A stretch of DNA of 64,000 nt from contig CAIXPZ010000277.1 of the NCBI GenBank assembly GCA_903921455.1, positions 23,816 to 87,815 of the forward strand, written 5' to 3'. Shown piece by piece: positions 56,848 through 64,000 of the stretch (positions are counted from its first letter, which is position 1; every line of letters begins with the position of its first letter). Origin of the DNA: an uncultured Verrucomicrobia subdivision 3 bacterium. GTDB taxonomy: Bacteria; Verrucomicrobiota; Verrucomicrobiae; Limisphaerales; UBA11358. The position numbers and the translations under genes are program-made. The notes under the pieces are model-generated. The model saw nothing but the letters and a program-made list of their open reading frames with translations, was not told the DNA's origin and made no database searches.

Positions 56848-59457
56848 ATGTTGCGGCAACTTATAAAACTTCTCCCGGCAATCGGGTGGTTGTTTTATGA
56901 GGCGGTCAATCCGGCGGGAGCAGCCGATCAAGTCGTACTGCAGTTCAATTCCGACGGTGATCAGGGGGCGGTGGGTTTGCATTCGACCCTGGGCTTGCCG
57001 GTCAGCTCGCAGTATCCCGAATACACGATTTTGCGCAGCACGAACATGCTGACCTGGGAGGCGGTCGCCAGCCCGGTCAGCGGCGGGGTCGGGGTGTCCG
57101 ACGAATTGCTCCGGTGCGCAGTTCCCCTGGCAGGTCAGCGCGCTTTCTACCGGGTCGTGGCGAATGTTAAAACCGCGCCGCCCGACAACACCCGGTTGGG
57201 GGAGTCGATTTACGGGTACGGCACCGAGTTTGGCCGCCAGATACAACAAGTCGGCCAATTACCCCTCGAAGATTTCGTCAGCCGCTATACCCCCACTAAT
57301 CAATACCTCCAACAAATCAGCTTCGACCCGACCACGGTGGAATATTGGAATGCGTTCAATCTCCATTTCCCCTTAGCCACCAACGAGCTCGCGATATTTC
57401 AAACCAACGGCATGGTGGCGAGCGGGCGGCTGGGCACCTATAGTTTCGCGGATTCATTCTACAAAGTGTTCACCGCCGATCTGCCGGTATTCTTTTCCGG
57501 CGACGCCGCGCTGCACGCCTGGCACCGCACCTACGGCGCCATGCTGGAAGAGCTGGAGGAGACGTATCTGGCCCCGAATTTGCAATCGGTCATCGAAGGC
57601 ATGCAAGACCAGGTTTATCTTCCGTCTGGAACCGCTTTGGCCAACGGGTATCGGGACGCGGATTATTTTCTGGCGGTGGCGCACTCGCTCATCACGGGCA
57701 GCACCGATTACGGATGGCTGGGGCAAAACACGCAGATCCAAGCCACCCTCACGGCCATCAGCAACCTGCAGCCGGCCACCGCCATCTCCCTGTTCGGAAC
57801 CAATCGGCTGGTAGACTGCTCGCAATTCACGGTGCGCGGACATTACGCCGCCTCCCAATCCCTCCAGCGGTATTTTCGCGCGATGATGTGGTGCGGTTTG
57901 ATTGATTTTCGCTTCACCGGCTCGACCAATGACAATTCGCTCCGCGAATTGTCCGGCGCGGTCGCCATGCATCTGCTGCTGAAAAATGCCGGCCAATTCG
58001 CCGACTGGCAGAAAATGGACAACGTCTTGCAGATGTTTGTCGGGGTTCCGGATTCCCTGAACTTTGCCCAGCTGGGCGATCTCATGGCGGCGGCGAATAT
58101 CACCTCCCCGTCCAGCCTGCCCACCACCGCATCACTTGCGAATCTGCAAGCAAAGATCATGACTGGCCAGATTGGCGTACAGAACATCCAGAACGGATAT
58201 TTTTTCTCGCCATTGTCCCGCCAGCAAATCAAGCTGCCGCGATCCTTCGCCGTCCTGGGCCAGCGTTTTGTGCCGGACGCGTGGGCGATGAACCAATGTG
58301 TCTATGACCGGATCCTCTGGGACACCAACGGTATTCCGGGCAATGAAGACAAAGTGATGCGGCGCGTGCCCAGCGCGCTGGACATTGCCTTTGCCGTTCT
58401 GGGAAACGACCAGACGGTGCCGCTGATCGCGGCGCGCATTGCCAACACCAACGACCATGTCTGGCGGGACGGCCATCCCTATCAGCACAATCTGGCGGCG
58501 GTGCGCCGGGTGATCGAGGCGCAATCTGCCGCCGCCTGGACCAACACTATTTACCAAAGCTGGCTTGCCTGCCTGCGCGAACTCTCCACGCCGACAACCG
58601 GCCCGGAATTCCCGGACGCCATGCGCACGCCGGCCTGGGCAATGAAAACGCTCAACACCCAGCTGGCATCCTGGACGGAATTGCGCCATGACACGGTGCT
58701 TTACGTCAAGCAGCCCTACACGGGACAAGTCTTGTGTTCCTATCCGGATGGTTTCATCGAACCCCGCACCAGCTTCTGGGAACGGATGCGGGATATGGCA
58801 TTGCGCACGAAAGAGTTGATGGCCACGCTGCCCAATACCGGGGAGTTCGTGTTTGAGCCAAATGATGGTGGTGACAAAGCATTCACGAATTCCATCGGAA
58901 CCATTTACACAAACCGGCTGCAATTTCTGGATAACTTTGCCACTCAGATGACTACGCTGCGCAATATCTCAGCGAAGGAATTAAGTCGCCAACCCCTGAC
59001 TAGTAATGAAGTCTTCTTCATCCAAAGTTTGATAGAAAACCCATGGCAATACGGCAGCGTGCGCTCATACAGCGGCTGGTATCCGAGACTCTTCTTCAAA
59101 AACTCCCGGGCAACGCACTCGGGCATGTATTCCACTTCGGATCTTTGGGACGCCTTGGTCACCGATGTGCAAACCGACCCCACTGACCCCGTGGTCGGCG
59201 ATCCGGGCTGCGTTCTGCATGAAGGCGTGGGGAACATCCAACTCCTGGCGATCGCCGTGAATTGGGGAACCAACGATGCCGCCGTATATGCCGGGCCCGT
59301 GATGAGTCACTACGAATTCGAGTTGGGCCCAGCCCTGCGGGAAACCGATGCGCAGTGGAAAACCGACCTCCACAATGGCGTCCAGCCCGCCCAACCAGAC
59401 TGGACCCGCTCGTATCGGGTTCCGGGAACGTTTACCTTTCCTTGGGGTATTTACTGA
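56848..59457 (+). CDS. Large secreted protein with DUF3160 domain
   Basis: The 869-residue protein has a weak N-terminal hydrophobic start (LLPAIGWLFYEAVNPAGAA). A short Verrucomicrobia-type module follows (YTILRSTNMLTWEAVASPVSGG...AFYRVVANV). The rest, from about residue 140, is a DUF3160 region: FYKVFTADLPVFFSGDAALHAWH (in part VFFSGDAALHAWHRTY), LEELEETYLAP, LPRSFAVLGQRFVPDAWAMNQ and GVGNIQLLAIAVNWG. DUF3160 proteins are secreted, widespread in archaea and Verrucomicrobia, and of unknown activity. It stands alone between fabD and the Dabb gene, with no operon partner. Confidence 0.83.
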   Translation: MLRQLIKLLPAIGWLFYEAVNPAGAADQVVLQFNSDGDQGAVGLHSTLGLPVSSQYPEYTILRSTNMLTWEAVASPVSGGVGVSDELLRCAVPLAGQRAFYRVVANVKTAPPDNTRLGESIYGYGTEFGRQIQQVGQLPLEDFVSRYTPTNQYLQQISFDPTTVEYWNAFNLHFPLATNELAIFQTNGMVASGRLGTYSFADSFYKVFTADLPVFFSGDAALHAWHRTYGAMLEELEETYLAPNLQSVIEGMQDQVYLPSGTALANGYRDADYFLAVAHSLITGSTDYGWLGQNTQIQATLTAISNLQPATAISLFGTNRLVDCSQFTVRGHYAASQSLQRYFRAMMWCGLIDFRFTGSTNDNSLRELSGAVAMHLLLKNAGQFADWQKMDNVLQMFVGVPDSLNFAQLGDLMAAANITSPSSLPTTASLANLQAKIMTGQIGVQNIQNGYFFSPLSRQQIKLPRSFAVLGQRFVPDAWAMNQCVYDRILWDTNGIPGNEDKVMRRVPSALDIAFAVLGNDQTVPLIAARIANTNDHVWRDGHPYQHNLAAVRRVIEAQSAAAWTNTIYQSWLACLRELSTPTTGPEFPDAMRTPAWAMKTLNTQLASWTELRHDTVLYVKQPYTGQVLCSYPDGFIEPRTSFWERMRDMALRTKELMATLPNTGEFVFEPNDGGDKAFTNSIGTIYTNRLQFLDNFATQMTTLRNISAKELSRQPLTSNEVFFIQSLIENPWQYGSVRSYSGWYPRLFFKNSRATHSGMYSTSDLWDALVTDVQTDPTDPVVGDPGCVLHEGVGNIQLLAIAVNWGTNDAAVYAGPVMSHYEFELGPALRETDAQWKTDLHNGVQPAQPDWTRSYRVPGTFTFPWGIY

Positions 59458-59547
59458 ATCCCTCGCCTTCACGCGCGGTTGCGCGCGGTCTTCAGGGTGT
59501 GGATTTTGGCTTGCCGGAGCTTGGTTTGGCCGACAACAATCTGCGCC

Positions 59548-59847
59548 ATGTTTTCACACGTTGTCATATTCTGGACCGACCCCGCGCAACCGAACGCCGT
59601 CGAGGAGCTCATCGCCGGCGCGAACAAATATCTCAAGGACATTCCCGGTGTATTGCAATTTCACGTCGGCAAAATGTCGCCCAGCCCGCGCCCCGTTGTG
59701 GATCAAACGTATCAAGTGGGTTTGAATTTGGTTTTCCCCACCAAGGCGGCGGAACAGGCGTATCAAGTCCATCCGCAGCACGTCGAATTCGTGGAGAAAG
59801 TCTTCAAGCGCGTCGGCAAGAAAGTCGTCATCTACGATTTCGAGTAG
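59548..59847 (+). CDS. Dabb (stress-responsive A/B barrel) domain protein
   Basis: The 99-residue protein starts FSHVVIFWTDPAQPNAVEEL and has IPGVLQFHVGKMSPSPRPVV, then YQVGLNLVFPTKAAEQAYQVH and HVEFVEKVFKRVGKKVVIYDFE. This is the Dabb family, small dimeric alpha+beta barrels related to ABM proteins; the function is generally unknown. The ATG at 59548 is chosen from the conserved FSHVV start. It has no close functional partner. Confidence 0.85.
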   Translation: MFSHVVIFWTDPAQPNAVEELIAGANKYLKDIPGVLQFHVGKMSPSPRPVVDQTYQVGLNLVFPTKAAEQAYQVHPQHVEFVEKVFKRVGKKVVIYDFE

Positions 59848-59897
59848 TCGCCAGGCGCCCGAACACGGCTCCAGCCACCCCCTGTATATCGTCTTCC

Positions 59898-59927
59898 TTT
59901 CGGGTGTTTAGTGTGTTCCGTGGTTAA
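59898..59927 (+). repeat. Intergenic 'GTGTTTAGTGTG...GTGGTTAAC' repeat, copy D
   Basis: TTTCGGGTGTTTAGTGTG followed by TTCCGTGGTTAAC fills the gap between the Dabb and xer genes. It shares the GTGGTTAA end and the GTGT-rich body of copies A and B but is more diverged. Confidence 0.4.
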
Positions 59928-59933
59928 CGCCGC

Positions 59934-60854
59934 TTAGCTGCGCGGGTGAAATTTCCGGTGGATTTCCCGCAGCCGGTTTCCCGTGACGTGCGTGTAGATC
60001 TCCGTCGTGCTGATGTTCGCGTGGCCGAGCAATTCCTGGATCACGCGCAAATCCGCGCCGTGCTCTAGCAGGTGCGTCGCGAAGCTGTGCCGCAGCATGT
60101 GCGGGGTCATGTTGCGCTCCACGCCGGCGCGCCGGACGCGATTCTTGATGTGAAGCCACAACGTCACCGCTGCAAAGGGCGTGCCGCGCCGGGTGAGGAA
60201 GACGTTTGCCGGTGATTTGGGCGTGACGAGTTTGGGCCGCCCGACCTCGATGTAACGATTCAGTGCGGCAATCGCCGTGCGTCCCACCGGCACGACGCGC
60301 TCCTTGTTGCCCTTGCCGATGACGTTGATGAACCCGGCGTCGAGATGCAGCTGCTCCAGCCGCAGGTTTTTTAATTCGGATAGTCGCAGGCCGGAGGCGT
60401 AAGCCAGTTCCAGAATTGCCTGGTCACACAAGCCTTCCGGCGTTTCCGGCGTTTCCGGTTCCAGCAGTTTCTTGATTTCGTCGTTGCTCAAGGCTTTCGG
60501 CAGCCGTTTCCAACGGCGTGGCAGCGAAAGGTTTTCCGCGATGTTTGCGGGCAGGATTTTTTCATTCTCGGCGAACTTGTAAAGTGCCCGCAGCGCGGCG
60601 ATCTCCAGGTAAACACTCTCGCCGCTCAAACGCTTGGTGGATTCCTTCGGTTCATCGGCCAGCGGACGCGTGCGCTCGTGCGCGAGAAACGCCATCAGAT
60701 GCTTCAGCTCCACCTCTGGCCAGCTGGCGAGGTTTTGCCTCTCCGCCCAAGCGGTGAATTTGCCGAGCAGTGCGGCATAGGTCTTGGCCGTATTGTCTGA
60801 CTGTCCGCGCTCATGGCGCAGATATTGCAGAAAATCTTCAACCAGGGTTTGCAC
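59934..60854 (-). CDS. Tyrosine recombinase, XerC/XerD type
   Basis: The 306-residue protein starts with GTG. The N-terminal SAM-like DNA-binding domain begins FLQYLRHERGQSDNTAKTYAAL. The catalytic domain has Arg I in YASGLRLSELKNLRLEQL, a lysine in IGKGNKERVVPVG, HMLRHSFATHLLEHGADLRV (His and Arg II) and HANISTTEIYTHV with the nucleophile tyrosine. Length and motifs fit the housekeeping Xer proteins that resolve chromosome dimers at dif. A role as an island integrase cannot be excluded given the tRNA relic 0.5 kb away. XerC and XerD cannot be told apart here. Confidence 0.9.
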   Translation of the reverse strand: MQTLVEDFLQYLRHERGQSDNTAKTYAALLGKFTAWAERQNLASWPEVELKHLMAFLAHERTRPLADEPKESTKRLSGESVYLEIAALRALYKFAENEKILPANIAENLSLPRRWKRLPKALSNDEIKKLLEPETPETPEGLCDQAILELAYASGLRLSELKNLRLEQLHLDAGFINVIGKGNKERVVPVGRTAIAALNRYIEVGRPKLVTPKSPANVFLTRRGTPFAAVTLWLHIKNRVRRAGVERNMTPHMLRHSFATHLLEHGADLRVIQELLGHANISTTEIYTHVTGNRLREIHRKFHPRS

Positions 60855-60857
60855 GGT

Positions 60858-61139
60858 TCAAATCACCTGGTTTGCGCGGTGCAGATCTGGTTCTCCTGTC
60901 GGTTGGACCAGTTTGACATTCAAACACCCATCGTGATAAGCCGCCAGGTAGGCCAGCTCGTCCTCGTTTAACGCGTTGAGCCATTCCAGGCGCTTCGCAA
61001 ATTTCATTTTCCGGAGCTGATGCAGGGGACAGTCTTCGGGATGGCATTCCTCCACCGGACACGCGCCTGCCAGCGAAAGCACGTTGGCGCGCAAAGCCTC
61101 TTTCTGCTCTATCAATGTTCCTGAGGTTGTGGAATTCAT
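60858..61139 (-). CDS. Small Cys-rich protein upstream of the Xer gene
   Basis: The 93-residue protein has a tight motif CPVEECHPEDCPLHQLRKM that could bind one metal ion. A charged helical segment follows (FAKRLEWLNALNEDELAYLAAYHDGCLN, in part RLEWLNALNEDELAYLA). I do not recognise a named family. Its stop lies three bases before the recombinase GTG start, so the two are co-transcribed. I chose ATG 61139; a TTG at 61148 would add three residues. Confidence 0.65.
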   Translation of the reverse strand: MNSTTSGTLIEQKEALRANVLSLAGACPVEECHPEDCPLHQLRKMKFAKRLEWLNALNEDELAYLAAYHDGCLNVKLVQPTGEPDLHRANQVI

Positions 61140-61386
61140 CCGGTTCAAAATGGTGGACTGGCTTCCCCGCCACCGTCTGCCTTGCCTCCTGGGTTGTCAA
61201 GCCGTGAAGTCATCGCTTGGCGACTTTTTATGGCGGGTCTTTGCGAGCCTCTACTTCCGGAAAGCCGGTGGAAACCGGTTGTGCCCGTCATCAGCTTACC
61301 GGGTTTCTAAGGCCCAAGACCTAACCCTTGTCCTTGATTTGTGGTCTGGCATAATCAATGTCTGAATTGCGCGCCAGGTAACGCTG

Positions 61387-61488
61387 GAAGGGGTGGCCGA
61401 GTTGTCTAACGCAGCTGCCTCGAAATAAGCATTGATGGTTCACCCTCATTTGGTCTCACGAGGAGTCACCAATAACCTCACCCTTTCG
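61387..61488 (+). pseudogene. Decayed tRNA-Ser(CGA) gene
   Basis: The acceptor stem GAAGGGG (61387-61393) pairs fully with CCCTTTC (61481-61487, one G-U), followed by discriminator G, as in tRNA-Ser. TGGCCGAG (D-arm start) and GCTGCCTCGAAA (anticodon arm with CGA at 61421-61423) match the 5' half of bacterial tRNA-Ser. The D stem, two anticodon-stem pairs (GCTGC against TAAGC) and the TTCGA T-loop are lost, and no CCA is encoded. The length of 102 nt exceeds a normal tRNA-Ser. It looks non-functional. Confidence 0.62.
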
Positions 61489-61587
61489 TTGTTGTTCTGC
61501 AAAAGTTTGCAGCTCCCCCCCAAAGCCCTTAAAACACTGCTTTTTGCCAAAAAGTATAGAATAGAAGTAAGGAGCAAGCGGCCGCTT
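61489..61587. other. AT-richer gap between the tRNA relic and aas
   Basis: No gene is seen. Two small hairpins are present: CTGCAAA-AG-TTTGCAG (61497-61512) and CTTTTTG-C-CAAAAAG (61540-61554). The second could serve weakly as a terminator for the aas transcript. The stretch from 61140 to 61386 likewise shows no credible gene and probably carries the promoter of the small Cys-rich gene. Confidence 0.4.
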
Positions 61588-63732
61588 TCAGAACGGTTTA
61601 GCTGGTGATTTCAACAACGCCTGTAGCTCGCGGAGATTCACCTTGCCGGTGCCGAGCTTGGGAATCTCCGGCACCACTTTGATCTCGCGCGGCGTGCTGA
61701 GATTCGTCAACCCCTTGGCTTGGATGGCGGCGCGGATTTCGTCCAAGGTCAGCTTCGGTTCGTTGGTCACGGCGATGAGCGCTTCGCCTTTGCCTTCATC
61801 GGGGCGCGTGATGATGGCGACCTGACAGCGTGAGCCATACTGCGGAAACGCCCCCGCCAGCGCGTCTTCCACCGCGGTAAGACTCACCATCTCGCCACTC
61901 ACCTTGGCGAAACGTTTCACCCGCCCGCGAATGTGCAGATAGCCGTCAGTATCCACACTCACGATGTCGCCGGTGTCATACCAGCCGCCGAGGGCCTGAA
62001 ATTTTACGTTTGCGTCCGGGTTCAAATAGCCTTTCATCACATTGGGGCCATGCACGAATAGTCTGCCGCCATTGTCCACTCCTTCGACCGGCTCCAATTC
62101 GTAATCCATTCCGGGCAGCAGCCGCCCCACGGAGCCGTAACGCGGTTCAAGCGGTGTATTCACACTGATGCACGGCGCGCACTCGGTCGCGCCATAGCCT
62201 TCGAGAATGCGCTGGCCGAATTTCTGCGACCAGGTGAGCGCGGTGGTTTCCTGCAATTTCTCGGCGGCGGCAAACAGATACCGGAGGCTGCGGAAGTCAT
62301 AGGGATGCGCCTTGCGCGCGTAGCCGCTCAGAAAGGTGTTGGTGCTCAGAAACACCGTGCAGTCGCGATCGTAAAGCACGGCCGGCACCATGCGATAATG
62401 CAACGGCGAAGGATAGAGGAAGATATAAATCCCGCGCACCAGCGGCAGGAGCATTCCCACCGTGAGGCCGAAGCTGTGAAAGAGCGGCAGACAGTTGAAG
62501 ACGCGGTCGCGGTCGGTCAAATCGGTGACCGCCAGTATCTGGCGGATGTTGGCGAGGAGATTTCCGTGCGTCAGCTCTACCCCCTTGGGCACGCCTTCGG
62601 ATCCGCTCGTAAAAAGGATCACGGCGGTGGAGCCGGCTGACGGAGGATTGCGGTTGCAAGCGGGAAGATGGAACACATGCCGGATCAGCGTGAGGAGTTT
62701 TCGATTGCCGCTGATGCCGGTGCGCACGTCTTCGAGATAGATCAGCTGGATGCCTGCTTTTATAAATTCATCCGCGTTTAGTTTGACGCGTTCCATAAAA
62801 ACCCGCGAGGTGATGATGTGTTTGAGTCCGGCGAGTTCCGTGCACGCCAGCATGGTGGGCATGCCGGAGGAGAAGTTCAGCATGGCGGGCACTTTGCCCA
62901 GCCGCCACAAGGCGAGGATGGTCATGGGTGTGGTATTGACATTGGGCAACAACAGGCCAACCCGGTTGCCCCCCGCCACGCTGCCTTGCAAAGCCTGCGC
63001 CAGCACGTCCGCGCCGACCATCAGCTTCCGATAAGTCAGCGTCTGGGTCGTCGCGTCTTCCAGAATGATCTGTGCGGGATGCTGGCGGGCGGTTTCCGCC
63101 ACCGCCGCGAGGGCAGTGGGTGCGCCAAAAGCCATTTCGACCTCGAATCGCTGCTGAACCATCCGGTCGCGGAGCCAGTTGGACAATCGCGTCCGCGCCC
63201 GGCTGGTGCTGCTGTCGCCCAATTCAGGGGCCGTCAGTGCGGCGCTGAAATGCGCGGTCACTTGGGGAAAATATTTCTTAGCGTTCGGATTGGGGGAATA
63301 CGGCAGTTGGCTGGCACCGCGCAGGTAAACGGTAATGACGCGCGCTTTGGTTTTGAAAATCAAAAATCCGGTGCCGTCGAACAGCTTCATCAAGCTGCCC
63401 GTGCGCGAGAGGCGGCCTTCGGCAAACAGCACGAGTCGTCCGCCGCCTTTGAGAAATTCGGCCATGCGTTTCACCGCGTAAGGCGAGCCGGGATCCACGG
63501 GCAGCGAGTAGCGGTTGATCATTATTATTCGGTGCAGCCAGCTTGCCTTTGCCGAGGCGCTGGAGGAGACCATCTTCCAATCGTCCTCCAGACAGACCCA
63601 CAGAAACAGCCAGTCGAGCCAGGAGGTGTGATTCGGAATCAATAGCACCGGGCCTGGCGTATTCAGTGCGGCTAGGTCGTAAGTCCGGAAGCCGAACAGA
63701 AGCCGGAGCAAAAATCGCAGGAAAGTTTTCAT
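61588..63732 (-). CDS. aas: Fused acyltransferase / acyl-ACP synthetase (Aas type)
   Basis: The 714-residue protein is close to E. coli Aas in length. The N-terminal acyltransferase domain has NHTSWLDWLF (HX4D motif) and FAEGRLSRTGSLMKLFDGTG. The C-terminal AMP-ligase domain has VILFTSGSEGVPKGVELTHGN (in part LFTSGSEGVPKGVELTHG), GYGATECAP, GGWYDTGDI, RVKRFAKVSGEMVSL and the catalytic lysine in LGTGKVNLREL. Aas recycles lysophospholipids by activating fatty acids on ACP and transferring them at the inner membrane. No lplT transporter is adjacent. It pairs logically with acpP earlier in the window. Confidence 0.93.
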   Translation of the reverse strand: MKTFLRFLLRLLFGFRTYDLAALNTPGPVLLIPNHTSWLDWLFLWVCLEDDWKMVSSSASAKASWLHRIIMINRYSLPVDPGSPYAVKRMAEFLKGGGRLVLFAEGRLSRTGSLMKLFDGTGFLIFKTKARVITVYLRGASQLPYSPNPNAKKYFPQVTAHFSAALTAPELGDSSTSRARTRLSNWLRDRMVQQRFEVEMAFGAPTALAAVAETARQHPAQIILEDATTQTLTYRKLMVGADVLAQALQGSVAGGNRVGLLLPNVNTTPMTILALWRLGKVPAMLNFSSGMPTMLACTELAGLKHIITSRVFMERVKLNADEFIKAGIQLIYLEDVRTGISGNRKLLTLIRHVFHLPACNRNPPSAGSTAVILFTSGSEGVPKGVELTHGNLLANIRQILAVTDLTDRDRVFNCLPLFHSFGLTVGMLLPLVRGIYIFLYPSPLHYRMVPAVLYDRDCTVFLSTNTFLSGYARKAHPYDFRSLRYLFAAAEKLQETTALTWSQKFGQRILEGYGATECAPCISVNTPLEPRYGSVGRLLPGMDYELEPVEGVDNGGRLFVHGPNVMKGYLNPDANVKFQALGGWYDTGDIVSVDTDGYLHIRGRVKRFAKVSGEMVSLTAVEDALAGAFPQYGSRCQVAIITRPDEGKGEALIAVTNEPKLTLDEIRAAIQAKGLTNLSTPREIKVVPEIPKLGTGKVNLRELQALLKSPAKPF

Positions 63733-63861
63733 GGTTTGTCGGAAGTTCCTCTTTTAATCCGGGGGTTTCAATTTTTAATTGCGCAGCCATAACCAGCAAT
63801 TACCGGCTGGCCCTCCCGTTCTTGGGGCCAAACACGTTGGCGTTGCTTTCAATCCGCCCTA

Positions 63862-64000
63862 TGTAAACGGCGGTTGAAAAGTGCGGCGGGTGGCGCTCGA
63901 AAAGTGCCTCACCTTCCGAGCAAAGGGAACTGGATTTTCAGGTCTCCGTCAAGCTGTTGATTCCGCTTCGAGGTAGAAGCAGCAGGAGGGGGAGCTTCGA
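63862..64000 (+). mobile_element. Possible left end of an IS21-like insertion sequence
   Basis: Starting TGTAAACGGCGG, the sequence has two spaced copies of a short repeat: TTGAAAAGTGC (63874-63884) and TCGAAAAGTGC (63897-63907), 23 bp apart. IS21-family ends begin TG and carry several such internal repeats. No transposase codons are in the window, because it ends first. The assignment rests on resemblance from memory only. Confidence 0.35.

Noticed and set aside
61387..61488. Functional tRNA-Ser
   Set aside because: D-stem pairing, two anticodon-stem pairs and the T-loop consensus are missing, and the length is too great.

Overview
The window looks like a chromosomal segment of a Gram-negative, PEP-CTERM-bearing Verrucomicrobiota, most likely a Pedosphaera/Limisphaerales-type lineage. 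This is an inference from gene content. The supporting signs are a planctomycete-type cytochrome c protein, a VPEPST-type PEP-CTERM protein, secreted proteins with a 'TNLVSW...RFFRA' C-terminal module, LPS genes (two heptosyltransferase-type GT9 enzymes and an MsbA-like exporter), GC-rich coding DNA, many palindromic intergenic repeats and few Shine-Dalgarno sequences. Most of the DNA is ordinary core chromosome. No rRNA gene, CRISPR array or complete mobile element is visible.

Layout. 1-7.8 kb: end of a secreted protein gene, yebC, a heme-binding secreted protein, a DUF2264 protein translationally coupled to dnaE, and a DRE-TIM aldolase. 7.9-18 kb: a glycan island with two GT9 genes, an MsbA-like exporter, three family-2 sulfotransferases, two GT2 enzymes, one GT-B enzyme and a decayed GT9 remnant. 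Together these suggest a sulfated surface glycan or LPS. 18-28 kb: cstA, a CE15 esterase, nadD-rsfS, a PUR-domain protein, PhoH, hisC, and an ExeA/GspB-like/CAAX-protease trio of the kind found with exosortase systems. 28-33.7 kb: a HAD phosphatase, prfA, rpmE, a structured intergenic element, dprA, and a membrane pair whose second member is a membrane-anchored pterin dehydratase.

33.6-37.3 kb: a metallo-hydrolase, then a small regulon of a Crp/Fnr (DNR-like) regulator, a YgbA_NO protein and a cupin-DUF2249 pair, with two FNR-type boxes in the promoters, then a gamma carbonic anhydrase. 37.4-39.7 kb: an accessory patch with the PEP-CTERM gene, a coding relic, an array of about 20 imperfect repeats spaced exactly 21 bp, a hypothetical protein gene and a 15-bp array. 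39.7-48.6 kb: an AsmA-like protein, proA, an unknown 434-residue protein, marC, a secreted alpha-L-fucosidase, a secreted FAD oxidoreductase, and hisD coupled to a sugE-type exporter. 48.6-57 kb: a subtilase, pyrF, a small monooxygenase, a deoA/unknown/fabF chain and acpP-fabG-fabD (type II fatty acid synthesis). 57-64 kb: a DUF3160 protein, a Dabb protein, a Xer recombinase with a small Cys-rich partner, a decayed tRNA-Ser, a fused acyltransferase/acyl-ACP synthetase (aas) and a possible insertion-sequence end.

The most unusual parts are the 21-bp phased array, the FNR-box regulon, the sulfotransferase/glycosyltransferase island with its duplication scars, the membrane-pterin dehydratase fusion, the tRNA-Ser relic beside a tyrosine recombinase, and a repeat family that supplies the stop codons of both prfA and fabD.
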